A DNA stretch of 64,000 nt. It comes from Longimicrobium terrae (GTDB taxonomy: Bacteria; Gemmatimonadota; Gemmatimonadetes; Longimicrobiales; Longimicrobiaceae). Positions within the stretch are counted from its first letter, which is position 1. Each line of letters begins with the position of its first letter. The stretch lies in contig NZ_JACHIA010000008.1 of assembly GCF_014202995.1 (NCBI RefSeq), positions 156,611 through 220,610 on the forward strand, written 5' to 3'. This document shows positions 50,849-59,725 of the stretch, one piece after another. Position numbers and translations under genes: made by a program. Under the pieces are notes generated by a model. It worked only from the letters and a program-made list of their open reading frames with translations, made no database searches and had not been told where the DNA came from.

Positions 50849-51988
50849 ATGCGTACGCTCGCGCGCTGTTCAAGGCTTCTGCTTGCCGCCGTGGCCGCCG
50901 CGTGCGGAACCGTGGAAGGCACGCAGTCAGGTACGAACTCTTTTCCCGACACGCCCACCCGGCTTCGTAACGCGTCGTCCGTGCGGGAAATTGGTGCCAG
51001 CGGAGAGGATGCGTCGTTCACCGCGATCACGACGCTGGACGTGGACTCGCGCGGCATGATCTACGTGCCGGACACCTACCGGCAGCAGATCACGGTTCTG
51101 GGGCCGGACGGCCGGTGGGTCCGGTCCTTTGGCCGGCGGGGTGCCGGTCCCGGAGAATTCCGGGCGATCCGCGGCGTTCAGCTGCTCGCCGGAGACAGCC
51201 TGCTGGCCTATGACCCCAGTCTGGGGCGGGTCACCGTGTTCGCCCCGGGGTCCGATCAGGCCGCCTACTCCGTAAACTTGGCGGCCCGGCTCGGCGGCGC
51301 GGCCCCGTTCGATCTCCGCAGAACGCACGACGGCTCCACGTACCTGGCGCTCTTCAGGCCCATGTTCGCCTTCGGGCAGGGCGGCGGCGAGGCGAGGCAG
51401 GACCGCGTACGCCACCTGGGCGCGGACGGATCGCCGCGCGCGGACCTGCTGCGTTTTCCTTCGCGGGCGTTTCTGGTCGCGGGGACGTCCGTGATGCCCC
51501 ACCCGTTCGGGCGGGAGGGGTTTGCGCGACTGGATTCCGGGGACCGCGTGTTCTTCATCCAGTCGGATTCCCTGGCGGCGGACATCTACAATCTGGCCGG
51601 CCAGCGGACCGGGCGCTTCGCCGTCCCGTACACGCCACCCGCCATCACGCGCGCGGATCAGGACGACGCGCTCGCCGCCATGCCCGCGGTGGACCGCCCC
51701 GTCTTTGCCCCGGTGCTGAAAGATTCGCTCCCGGAACGGTGGCCGGCGGTGCGCGGCGTTCTGTTGGACGACCGTGACCGCATCTGGATGCAGCTGGGCG
51801 GCGGCACGCGGCGGAATGCGGAATGGGCCGCCTTTGATGGAAACGGTTCCTACCTGGGGTCGATGCTGATCCCCGCGGGCAGCGAAGTGCGCCTGATTCG
51901 CGGAGATGGAACCGTGTACGCCTCGCGGGCCGACTCGGACGACGTTCCGCACGTTGTCGTATACCGGATGGCCCGCACCCCGCGCTGA
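50849..51988 (+). CDS. 6-bladed beta-propeller (NHL-like) lipoprotein
   Basis: 379 residues. RTLARCSRLLLAAVAAAC is a lipoprotein signal. Repeated segments such as ITTLDVDSRGMIYVPDTYRQQITVLGPDG, RWVRSFGRRGAGPGEF and LAYDPSLGRVTVFAPG are typical 6-bladed propeller blades. Such proteins are abundant in this kind of genome. Role unknown; binding or scaffolding at the cell surface is likely. Confidence 0.85.
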   Translation: MRTLARCSRLLLAAVAAACGTVEGTQSGTNSFPDTPTRLRNASSVREIGASGEDASFTAITTLDVDSRGMIYVPDTYRQQITVLGPDGRWVRSFGRRGAGPGEFRAIRGVQLLAGDSLLAYDPSLGRVTVFAPGSDQAAYSVNLAARLGGAAPFDLRRTHDGSTYLALFRPMFAFGQGGGEARQDRVRHLGADGSPRADLLRFPSRAFLVAGTSVMPHPFGREGFARLDSGDRVFFIQSDSLAADIYNLAGQRTGRFAVPYTPPAITRADQDDALAAMPAVDRPVFAPVLKDSLPERWPAVRGVLLDDRDRIWMQLGGGTRRNAEWAAFDGNGSYLGSMLIPAGSEVRLIRGDGTVYASRADSDDVPHVVVYRMARTPR

Positions 51989-52028
51989 TGCATCCGGCAT
52001 CGAGTACGTCCCACACCAGGCTTGCCTC

Positions 52029-52445
52029 ATGTACAGGATGATTGCCGTAGGCGGATTGCTTCTGGCGCTGTTCGCGGGCGGAACGGCGCCCGCCGCCGCG
52101 CAGCCGGCTGATTCCAACCGGATCGTGGACGTGCACGTGGATGTGGGAAGCGAGAACCAGTCGTTCGACGGCTCCATGCCGGAAGGGGGACGCTTCCGGC
52201 TCACGATCGCCGGGCGCGGCACCTTTGAGCTTTCCGCCGTCCTGGTGAACGCGGCCACCCGTACGTTCCGCGTCAGCGTCTACTCCGGCGCGGAACACGC
52301 CGCAAGCGCGGATCTCAGGCTGGTGGAGCGGGTGGATGCGCGCCAGGAAGCGTCCGTCACGCTCCGGTCGGTGCCCGGGGTATCGGTGGTGATCGACGGC
52401 ACCCGGGCCCGGACCACCGCTCGACAGAGGAAGAAGCAGCGGTAA
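52029..52445 (+). CDS. Secreted protein of unknown function
   Basis: 138 residues. MIAVGGLLLALFAGGTAPAAAQ is a Sec signal with an AAAQ cleavage site. The mature part is beta-rich (RFRLTIAGRGTFELSAVLVNAATRTFRVSVYSG) with a basic tail. It starts 40 bp after the propeller gene and is probably co-transcribed. Confidence 0.7.
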   Translation: MYRMIAVGGLLLALFAGGTAPAAAQPADSNRIVDVHVDVGSENQSFDGSMPEGGRFRLTIAGRGTFELSAVLVNAATRTFRVSVYSGAEHAASADLRLVERVDARQEASVTLRSVPGVSVVIDGTRARTTARQRKKQR

Positions 52446-52645
52446 ACGCCGTCCCTGGGCTGCGGAACCGATGCGATCGAACGAAGTCGGACGATCCGCA
52501 CGAACAGTCGTGAGGCTTCACCTGCTCGCGGCGCCGGTCCCGGCCTGAAGTCTCCCCTCTCCGTGCGGCAGTTTGCATGGGGAGGGGCCGGGGGAGGGGC
52601 CTCACAGCACGGCGATGGGCGGTACTCCGCAGAAGCGAGGGACAA

Positions 52646-52690
52646 AACGAGCCCCGGCCGAAAGACGGCTGGGACTCGTTCTTTTTGTCT
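52646..52690. terminator. Hairpin terminator between convergent genes
   Basis: AACGAGCCCCGGCCG and CGGCTGGGACTCGTT pair with small bulges and are followed by CTTTTTG on the plus strand; it separates the secreted-protein unit from the sigma factor gene. Confidence 0.7.
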
Positions 52691-52740
52691 CGGTCGGGCT
52701 GGGCCGGCGGGGCAGAATCAGGTGCCGCCGGTGCGCCGGG

Positions 52741-54015
52741 TTACGCCGGCGCGGATTCGCACTCGCGCGCGCGGGCCAGGAGGAGCGCGCGCTCCCGTTC
52801 GTTTCGCGTCAGCGACGCGGCGCGTTCGAACTCGGCGCGCGCCTCGTCCGCGCGGCCCAGCTTGGCCAGCAGATCGCCCCGCACGCTGGGCAGCAGGTGA
52901 TAGTTCCTGAGCGACGCAATCCCGGTGAGCTGGTCCGCCAGCGCCAGTCCCGCCGCCGGCCCGAACGCCATTCCAAGCGCCACCGCGCGGTTCAGCTCCA
53001 CCACGGGCGAGGGCGCCGCCCGGGCCAGCGCGTCGTACAGCGCGGCCATGCGCACCCAGTCCGTTTCCGCCGCCGTGCGAGCGCGCGCGTGGCACGCGGC
53101 GATGGCGGCCTGCAGTCCGTACGGGCCCAATCCGCCGCCCAGCGACGCCGCCTTTTCCAGCGCCGCCAGTCCGCGCCGGATCAGCAGGTAGTCCCACCGG
53201 CGGCGGTCCTGGTCCAGCAGCAGCACCGGCTCGCCGCCCGGCCCCACGCGCGCGCCCAGCCGCGACGCCTGAATCTCCATCAGCGCCACCAGCCCGTGCA
53301 CCTCCGCCTCGCCGGGCACCAGGCCGGCCAGAATGCGGCCCAGGCGCAGGGCATCTTCGCACAGCGCGGGACGCACCCAGTCATCTCCCGCCGTCGCCGA
53401 GTATCCCTCGTTGAAGATCAGGTAGACGACCTCCAGCACGGACGCGAGGCGGGCGGGCAGCTCGTTCGCCAGCGGCACCTCGAACGGAACGCGCGATTCG
53501 GTGAGCGTCCGCTTGGCCCGCACGATCCGCTGGGCGATGGTGGGCGTGGGCACCAGAAAGGCGCGCGCGATCTCCTCCGTGGACAGGCCGCCCAGCATGC
53601 GCAGGGTGAGCGCCACCCGCGCCTCCGTGCCCAGCACCGGGTGGCAGCAGGTGAAGACGAGGCGCAGCAGGTCGTCGCCCACGGGATCATCCAGCGCGGC
53701 GTCCAAGTCCGGCACGGCGGACTCGATGCGCGCCTCCAGCTCCGCGCCGAGTTCCTGGTGCTTGCGCTCCAGCATCCTGTCGCGCCGGAAACCGTCGATG
53801 GCGCGGCGCTTTGCGGCGGCCATGAGCCATGCGCCGGGATTGTCGGGCACACCCGTCCGGGGCCACCGCTCCAGCGCGGCCACCAGCGCGTCCTGCGCCA
53901 GATCCTCCGCCAGCCCCACGTCGCGCACCATGCGCGCAAGCCCGGCGATCAGCCGCGCGGACTCGATGCGCCACACCGCGTCGATGGCGCGGTGCGTATC
54001 GGAAGCGGTCACCAT
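52741..54015 (-). CDS. ECF42-type RNA polymerase sigma factor
   Basis: 424 residues. Region 2 (VRDVGLAEDLAQDALVAALERWPRTGVPDNPGAWL) and region 4 (GLSTEEIARAFLVPTPTIAQRIVRAKRTL) are followed by a long helical C-terminal domain with DUF6596 features (VLYLIFNEGY-like VVYLIFNEGYSATAG). This layout is the ECF42 class, usually controlled by its C-terminal domain and a DGPF/YCII protein gene nearby. No DGPF gene is seen here. ATG 54015 begins the conserved region. Confidence 0.9.
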   Translation of the reverse strand: MVTASDTHRAIDAVWRIESARLIAGLARMVRDVGLAEDLAQDALVAALERWPRTGVPDNPGAWLMAAAKRRAIDGFRRDRMLERKHQELGAELEARIESAVPDLDAALDDPVGDDLLRLVFTCCHPVLGTEARVALTLRMLGGLSTEEIARAFLVPTPTIAQRIVRAKRTLTESRVPFEVPLANELPARLASVLEVVYLIFNEGYSATAGDDWVRPALCEDALRLGRILAGLVPGEAEVHGLVALMEIQASRLGARVGPGGEPVLLLDQDRRRWDYLLIRRGLAALEKAASLGGGLGPYGLQAAIAACHARARTAAETDWVRMAALYDALARAAPSPVVELNRAVALGMAFGPAAGLALADQLTGIASLRNYHLLPSVRGDLLAKLGRADEARAEFERAASLTRNERERALLLARARECESAPA

Positions 54016-54055
54016 GCGCCCGTGGTCATCCGGACGCGGTACGGCGGTCGGGTCA

Positions 54056-54310
54056 TCAACCATCCACTTCGGTGGCGGATTCCATGTGCGGCGCGGGGCG
54101 GCCGTTCCACGCGGCGCACAGTTCGTCGGCAAAGCGCACCAGCAGGTACTCCGTGCGCGGCATGACGCAGCAGCGCTCGCTGGAGCAGGCGATGCGGACG
54201 CTTTCGCCCATCCACGGGTCCGGCTCCAGCGTGGCGCAGGCTCCGCAGAAGGGGCACGGCCGCAGCACGGCATTCAGCGCGGGCGGCGGCGAGGCTGTGG
54301 TTTCACTCAC
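54056..54310 (-). CDS. Lar-like zinc-ribbon protein
   Basis: 84 residues from a GTG. CPFCGACATLE and RIACSSERCC give two cysteine pairs spaced as in restriction-alleviation Lar-type or related phage zinc ribbons, followed by ADELCAAWNGR, also typical. It lies 40 bp upstream of the sigma factor on the same strand. Function unknown. Confidence 0.6.
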   Translation of the reverse strand: MSETTASPPPALNAVLRPCPFCGACATLEPDPWMGESVRIACSSERCCVMPRTEYLLVRFADELCAAWNGRPAPHMESATEVDG

Positions 54311-54397
54311 GGCTATCCTGGAATGTGCGGGTCGGGAGTGAGATTGCGCCATCCATCGGGCGCGAGAGGCGTGGGGATCACGAGGGTGGGACGCGGA

Positions 54398-54874
54398 TCA
54401 CGGCGCGGCGGCGCTCACCGCCCGGGCCGCGGCGGCGCTCACGTGGTCGAAGCGGTCGCGCAGATCCAGCGCGGCCTCGTCGCCCAGCGCGGCCACCACG
54501 CGCGCGTGCGCCTGCGTCCACAGCGGAAGCGCGGAATCCACGCAGCGCCCGCCGGCCTCGGTGAGCAGCGCCAGGCGCACGCGGCGGTCCGTCTCCAGGC
54601 GAAGCATCTGCAACAGCCCCGCGGTTTCCAGCGGCTTCAGGGCGCGCGACAGCGTCGTGGCGTCCATGGCCAGGATCTCCGCTAGCCGCGCCATGGTCGC
54701 GCCCCGCTCGCCGTGCATGGCCACCGCGTTCAGCAGGGTGAGCTGCGTGGCCTGAATGCTCAGCGGGCGCAGCGCGTCGTCGTACATGCGGGTGATGGCG
54801 CGCGAGACGCGCCGGGCGCGAAAGCAGAGGCAGTCGGCCGTCATCGCCTGCGCCGCGCGTTGATGATTCATCAT
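54398..54874 (-). CDS. MarR-family transcriptional regulator
   Basis: 158 residues. A winged helix-turn-helix (LTLLNAVAMHGERGATMARLAEILAMDATTLSRALKPLETAGLL) with wing RLETDRRVRLALLTEAG is flanked by dimerisation helices. ATG 54874 is followed directly by MNHQRAAQAM. A palindrome just upstream suggests autoregulation. Target genes are unknown. Confidence 0.88.
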   Translation of the reverse strand: MMNHQRAAQAMTADCLCFRARRVSRAITRMYDDALRPLSIQATQLTLLNAVAMHGERGATMARLAEILAMDATTLSRALKPLETAGLLQMLRLETDRRVRLALLTEAGGRCVDSALPLWTQAHARVVAALGDEAALDLRDRFDHVSAAAARAVSAAAP

Positions 54875-54879
54875 GATGC

Positions 54880-54891
54880 ATGCATATGCAT
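54880..54891. promoter_or_regulatory. Palindromic MarR operator candidate
   Basis: ATGCATATGCAT is a perfect 12-bp palindrome, 6 bp upstream of the marR start, within a longer ATGATGCATGCATATGCAT repeat. MarR proteins typically bind such sites over their own promoter. The rest of the gap to 55221 holds no supported gene. Confidence 0.55.
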
Positions 54892-55221
54892 TCTTTCTTT
54901 CCGGCGCAAGATCCGCGGGTTTGCACCCCTGTCCGCCGGGCCGCCCGTTCCTGCCCGATCGCGGAGCGGAGACGGTGGCTGGAGAAAGAACGCAAACCGT
55001 TCGGGAACATGCGGATGCCTTCCGCGAGTTCATCCGTTTACAGAATCACTGTGGACGACTTTTCCTCGTAAACGCTGGGAAACGGCGTGGACGTGACGAT
55101 TGTACTTCTTGTGAAAACTCTGTCTGCTGGGGCGAATTCAGGCATCCGTTGTGCCCTCCCCGGCGGGACGGTTCGCCGAGCACGGCGGGCCGGCGGAAAC
55201 CATCATTCCCACAAGGTGCCC

Positions 55222-56991
55222 ATGTCACCGAGCATCCCCGCACGCACCCTGGCCGCCTTTGCCGCGGCGGCCTCCCTCGCGGCCTGCATCGACTCCGTTC
55301 CCACCGAACCCCTCGCCGGCGCCGGCGCAGGGGGCGCGCTTCCCCGCATGGCGCTCAGCACCGCCGGCGCCGCGCCGTACGAGTACGCCTGCGGCGTCAG
55401 CATGGCGCCGGACCAGGCCGCGGCCAACACCCGCATTCGCGCGGACTACCAGATCTGGAAGGCGGCCCGCGTATACAGCACCGGCACCTCTCCCGCCGTG
55501 AACGGGCTTCGCGTCACCACCGGCCCGGGGTGGGTGTTCGACATCGGGAATGGGAGCACGGCGGCTCCGTACGCCACGCTCTCCGAGGGCCAGGGCTACG
55601 GAATGGTTCTGGCCGCCACCATGGGCGACAAGGCCACGTTCGACGGATTGTGGGCGTACGCCAAGGCGCACCACAACTCGCGCGGCATGATGAAGTGGGC
55701 CATCGACCAGAACGGCACCGCGCTGGACACCAATGCCGCCAGCGATGGCGACGAGGACATGGCGTATGCGCTGATGATGGCCGACAAGCGCTGGGGCGGA
55801 TACTGGAACGACCTGAACGCGCTGGTGGGCAGCATGAAGACGTACATCGTCGATCCCACCACGTACGTCTTCAAGTCCGGCGACTGGTCCGGGAGCAGCG
55901 CGCTGGTGGTGCACCCGGGCTACCTGGATCCCTCGTACTACAAGGCGTTCGCGCTGTACCTGGGCGACGCGTCGTGGAACAGCGTATCCGACAAGAGCTA
56001 CACCATTCTCGCCAACGTCGACTCGCGCAGCAGCGCCAACGGAAGCAGCAACGCCAGCACCGGCCTCATCCCCGACCACGTCAAGGTCAACGGCGACAGC
56101 AGCAGCACCGCGGACTACCGCTTCAGCTGGAACGCCATCCGCGGTCCGTGGCGCCTGGCCAAGGACGCCGTGTACAACTGCGAAAGCCGCGCGGAAAACC
56201 GGCTGGACCTGATGAACTCATTCTTTTCCGGCGTCGGCGCCTCCAACATCCAGACCGGCTACTACCTGAACGGCGGCGTGCAGGAGCCGTGGCTGAACGA
56301 GGCGACCTTCGTGGGGCCCCTCACCGCCGCCGCGCTGACGTCGACGAACACCACGTACCGCACCTCCATGTGGAACCGCACGGTGGACCTGGGCACGCTG
56401 CAGACGTGGTCCGGTGCGCCCCGGCAGGACACCACCTACTACGCCGCCGAACTGCGCCTGATGAGCCTGCTGCTGGCCAGCGGCAACATGGAAGATCCGC
56501 TTTCCGGCGACCGCCGCCTGCGGCTGGACGACTTTGAGCGCAACGACCTGAACTCCAAGTGGTGGCCGTACGCCGCCACCGGCGACACCATCACCCGCGT
56601 GCGCGTGACGCCGTCCGCCGTGGGGTCCGGCATGCAGCTGACCTACGCCGTGGAGGACTGGGGCGGGCTGGGGCGCGACGTGAACGCCAACTGGTCCGGC
56701 TACCGGGCGCTGGAGTTCTGGTTCAAGGGGACGAACAGCGGCAACACCATCCGCCTGCAGGTCGTGGACGCCGACGGCGAGCAGTTCGAGCATCGCGTAG
56801 TGGACAACTTCACGGGATGGCAGTTCGGCAGCGTGCCGCTGAACACCACGGGCTTTCCGCGCGCGGCGTGGCAGCAGCCGGGCGTTCCCAACAACGGAAT
56901 GACGCTGAGCAACGTCACCACCTTTCACCTGATTCCCGACGGCGGACGGGGCAGCTTTGAGATCGACGCCATCGAACTGATTCCGCAGTAA
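55222..56991 (+). CDS. Glycoside hydrolase family 8 lipoprotein with carbohydrate-binding domain
   Basis: 589 residues. A lipoprotein signal ends AAASLAAC. The GH8 barrel has TLSEGQGYGMVLA with the catalytic glutamate and the family signature ASDGDEDMAYALMMADKRWG. After about residue 430 a CBM11/CIA30-like beta-sandwich begins (LDDFERNDLNSKWWPY...FEIDAIELIP). Likely an extracellular endoglucanase, chitosanase or cellulose-remodelling enzyme. AAGGTG precedes the ATG at 55222; it ends before a strong terminator. Confidence 0.9.
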   Translation: MSPSIPARTLAAFAAAASLAACIDSVPTEPLAGAGAGGALPRMALSTAGAAPYEYACGVSMAPDQAAANTRIRADYQIWKAARVYSTGTSPAVNGLRVTTGPGWVFDIGNGSTAAPYATLSEGQGYGMVLAATMGDKATFDGLWAYAKAHHNSRGMMKWAIDQNGTALDTNAASDGDEDMAYALMMADKRWGGYWNDLNALVGSMKTYIVDPTTYVFKSGDWSGSSALVVHPGYLDPSYYKAFALYLGDASWNSVSDKSYTILANVDSRSSANGSSNASTGLIPDHVKVNGDSSSTADYRFSWNAIRGPWRLAKDAVYNCESRAENRLDLMNSFFSGVGASNIQTGYYLNGGVQEPWLNEATFVGPLTAAALTSTNTTYRTSMWNRTVDLGTLQTWSGAPRQDTTYYAAELRLMSLLLASGNMEDPLSGDRRLRLDDFERNDLNSKWWPYAATGDTITRVRVTPSAVGSGMQLTYAVEDWGGLGRDVNANWSGYRALEFWFKGTNSGNTIRLQVVDADGEQFEHRVVDNFTGWQFGSVPLNTTGFPRAAWQQPGVPNNGMTLSNVTTFHLIPDGGRGSFEIDAIELIPQ

Positions 56992-57010
56992 CCGGATCGG
57001 CGGGATCGGC

Positions 57011-57050
57011 GGACCGGCCGGCCTCCATGCGGGGGCCGGCCGGTCCGTTT
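57011..57050 (+). terminator. Intrinsic terminator after the GH8 gene
   Basis: 13-bp arms GGACCGGCCGGCC/GGCCGGCCGGTCC with a 10-nt loop, followed by GTTT. Confidence 0.8.
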
Positions 57051-57249
57051 CGGGCCGATGCCGGATCCTTTCCGGCCGATGAGGGTCCGCCGCGAAAGCA
57101 GGCTTGTTCCGGGTGCGTTCCTTGCTCCTGCGATCGACGGATTCCAGCGCACCGGATCGCGGGCGCGGCCCTTGTACCGCCTCGCGATCCGCGCTACGCT
57201 GTCCGGCACCCGCCGCTCGTCATCCGTCCATCCTCTGCCTCGTGACGCC

Positions 57250-58452
57250 GTGAACCGTCCCGTGACCATCCTCTGCCTCACCAGCTACTTCAAGGGCGAG
57301 GAGTTTCTCCGCGAGTGCAAGCGGCAGGGGTGCCGCGTCCTGCTGGTCACCGTCGAAAAGCTGCGCGACGCCGAGTGGCCACGCGAAGCCATCGACGAAG
57401 TGTTCTACATGCCGCACCTGTACGGGCGTGAGGACGTCATCCACGGCATCAGCTACCTGGCGCGAACCGAGACAATCGACCGCATCGTTCCGCTGGACGA
57501 GTTCGACCTGGAAATGGCGTCCACGCTGCGCGAACACCTGCGCATTCCGGGGATGGGCGAAACCACGGTGCGCCACTACCGCGACAAGCTGGCGATGCGC
57601 ATGGTGGCGCGAGAGGCGGGGATTCTAGTTCCGGACTTCGTCCCCGTGCTGCACCACGAGCCCATCCGCCACTTCCTGGAAACGGTGCCGGCGCCGTGGG
57701 TGCTCAAGCCGCGGCTGTCCGCGTCCGCCATCGGCATCAAGAAGCTGAGCGATCCGGAGCAGGTGTGGCGCACGATCGAGGAACTGGGCGACAAGCGGTC
57801 GTTCCACGTGCTGGAGCGCTTCATCCCCGGCCGCGTGTATCACGTGGATTCGCTGGCGTGGAAGGGCGAAATCGTCTTCAGCGAGGCCAACGGCTACGTG
57901 ACGCCGCCGTTCGAGGTGTACCACGGCGGCGGCCTGTTCTCCACCCGCACGCTGCCGCGGGATTCCGACGAGGCGCGCACGCTGCGCGAACTGGACGTGC
58001 AGGTGCTGCGCGCGCTGGGCATGGTGCGCGGCGCGCTGCACACCGAATTCATCCGCGGGGATGAGGACGGGCGCTTCTACTTCCTGGAGACGGCGGCGCG
58101 GGTGGGCGGCGCCAACATCGTGGAAATGACGGAAGCCGCCACCGGCGTGAACCTGTGGCGCGAGTGGGCGCGGCTGGAGATCGCGGACGTTCGTGGCGAG
58201 AACTACACGCCTCCGCGGGCGCGGGCGGAACACGCGGGGCTGCTGGTGTCGCTGGCGCGGCAGGAGTGGCCGGACACATCGGCGTACCAGGACCCCGAAA
58301 TCGTGTGGCGCATGAACAAGCTGCACCACGTGGGGATGATCGTGGCGTCGCCCAGCGCGGACCGCGTGTCGCACCTGCTGCACGAGTACATGGGCCGCGT
58401 CCGCGACGACTTCTACGCGTCCATGCCGGCGGCCGAGTCCGCGACGGAGTGA
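57250..58452 (+). CDS. ATP-grasp family protein
   Basis: 400 residues from a GTG. TILCLTSYFKGEEFLRECK is the N-terminal fold. The ATP-grasp core has WVLKPRLSASAIGIKKL (ATP lysines), HVLERFIPGRVYHVD, and the metal site GALHTEFIRG...FYFLETAARVGG. It resembles carboxylate-amine ligases of the CarB/BL00235-like group, which join a carboxylate to an amine. Substrate unknown; no other biosynthetic gene is adjacent. Confidence 0.85.
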   Translation: MNRPVTILCLTSYFKGEEFLRECKRQGCRVLLVTVEKLRDAEWPREAIDEVFYMPHLYGREDVIHGISYLARTETIDRIVPLDEFDLEMASTLREHLRIPGMGETTVRHYRDKLAMRMVAREAGILVPDFVPVLHHEPIRHFLETVPAPWVLKPRLSASAIGIKKLSDPEQVWRTIEELGDKRSFHVLERFIPGRVYHVDSLAWKGEIVFSEANGYVTPPFEVYHGGGLFSTRTLPRDSDEARTLRELDVQVLRALGMVRGALHTEFIRGDEDGRFYFLETAARVGGANIVEMTEAATGVNLWREWARLEIADVRGENYTPPRARAEHAGLLVSLARQEWPDTSAYQDPEIVWRMNKLHHVGMIVASPSADRVSHLLHEYMGRVRDDFYASMPAAESATE

Positions 58453-58636
58453 ACGGGACGGGGCCTTCTCACGGAGCGAACCGAGCCAGCGGAGCCATGA
58501 GGCTTCCGCTGGCTTCTTTTTTCTGCGCCTTCATCGGCGCAGGCAGCACGCCAGCGTTGCGGGACGACTCCCCACCCGACAATATTGACGCCGAACGATC
58601 GGCACCGCCGACGAGCGGTTCTGCTCCACCTCTTTC

Positions 58637-59131
58637 ATGATTGATTCAATGCGAAAGATTCTCTGTTGTTTTGTTGTCCTGGCCGCGTGCGTGGCCGGCG
58701 CGCCGGTGCACGCGCAGAATGCGCCGGAGCGCACCGACACCATCCGCGGCGAGGATTTCAGCGACCGACCCATCGCGTCGGCCTTCGGCCTGCCTCAGCC
58801 CACCGAGGACCAGATAAACCTGATGCGCAGCGGCGCTCGCTGCATGCAGACGGATGACGCGGTCCTCTGCAACCTGAAGGTCGAGGGCAGGGCTTGGGAG
58901 GAATGCGCGAACACCGCCCTCGTGGGCCAGTTCGTCGTCTGGTTCGACATGCTGGGGGGCCGTGCGAGCGACAAGCGCGTCTACGTGGCTGTCGATTGTG
59001 ACCATGAAACCGTCACGGTCACCTCCCTCAGGAAGTTCCCCGAGGTCGAGTTTACGCTGGCGAGGCGCCAGCGCAATGAGACGGAGGAGAGAACCCGGAG
59101 TGTGATCTTCATCCAGTCCGGTCAGAGGTAA
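58637..59131 (+). CDS. Secreted protein of unknown function
   Basis: 164 residues from ATG 58637; an in-frame ATG at 58649 fits the signal peptide slightly better. MRKILCCFVVLAACVAGAPVHAQ is a Sec signal. The mature part has four cysteines (GARCMQ, VLCNLK, EECANT, VDCDHE) that could form disulfides. No family recognised. Confidence 0.65.
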   Translation: MIDSMRKILCCFVVLAACVAGAPVHAQNAPERTDTIRGEDFSDRPIASAFGLPQPTEDQINLMRSGARCMQTDDAVLCNLKVEGRAWEECANTALVGQFVVWFDMLGGRASDKRVYVAVDCDHETVTVTSLRKFPEVEFTLARRQRNETEERTRSVIFIQSGQR

Positions 59132-59159
59132 CGCTTTTTCGGAGAGAGTCCCGTTGTCT

Positions 59160-59265
59160 CCGCGGCCCCCCCTGTGCGGGCCTCACGCGACTCGGTTCCA
59201 CCCGAGAGGTTATGGAGGATGCACGGAGGTCACGGAGGAGTTCTCCGCGGCCTCCGTGCTTTTTG
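59160..59265. repeat. Short inverted 'CACGGAGG' element
   Basis: GCACGGAGGTCACGGAGGAG pairs with CTCCGCGGCCTCCGTGC (59220-59261), followed by TTTTTG. It may serve as a terminator for the secreted-protein gene. Confidence 0.5.
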
Positions 59266-59304
59266 CGCCGATGGCGCTCGATCCAGAATATTACCCGGAT
59301 GATA

Positions 59305-59333
59305 TTGACGGATGGATTATACCCGGATATAAT
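59305..59333 (+). promoter_or_regulatory. Sigma-70-type promoter
   Basis: TTGACG and a perfect TATAAT, 17 bp apart, end 20 bp before the GIY-YIG gene start. The block TACCCGGATGATAT/TACCCGGATATAAT is a direct repeat spanning the promoter and could bind a regulator. Confidence 0.75.
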
Positions 59334-59353
59334 TCATCCAGACACTGAACCGG

Positions 59354-59725
59354 GTGATGAGGATGAACAAGCGGGAACTGGTGCGGGCATACAAGGAATC
59401 GGCGCGGCCGATGGGCATCTTTCGCGTGCACAACACGGCGAATGGCCGCTCGCTCGTGGGGCGCTCGGTGGATCTGCCGTCCATCCTCAACCGCATGCGC
59501 ACGCAGCTCAAGTTCGGCGGGCACCCCAACCGCGAGTTGCAGCGCGAGTGGAACGCGCTGGGCCCGGACGTGTTCGCGTTCGAGGTGCTCGACACGCTCA
59601 CCCCGCCGGACGACAGCCCCGGCTACGACCCCGCCGACGACCTGCGCACGCTGGAGGCGATGTGGATGGAGCGCCTGGAGCCGTTCGACGAACGCGGCTA
59701 CCACAAGCGCCCGGCGAGCCCGTGA
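59354..59725 (+). CDS. GIY-YIG nuclease-family protein
   Basis: 123 residues. PMGIFRVHNTANGRSLVGRSVDLPSIL replaces the usual GIY...YIG strands (GIF...LVG), followed by LNRMRTQLKFGGHPNRELQREW and FAFEVLDTL, which fit the GIY-YIG fold. LEAMWMERLEPFDERGYHK holds a possible metal glutamate. Starts at 59354 (GTG), 59357 and 59363 (ATG) are all possible. It overlaps the DUF2239 gene by GTGA. Confidence 0.75.
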   Translation: MMRMNKRELVRAYKESARPMGIFRVHNTANGRSLVGRSVDLPSILNRMRTQLKFGGHPNRELQREWNALGPDVFAFEVLDTLTPPDDSPGYDPADDLRTLEAMWMERLEPFDERGYHKRPASP

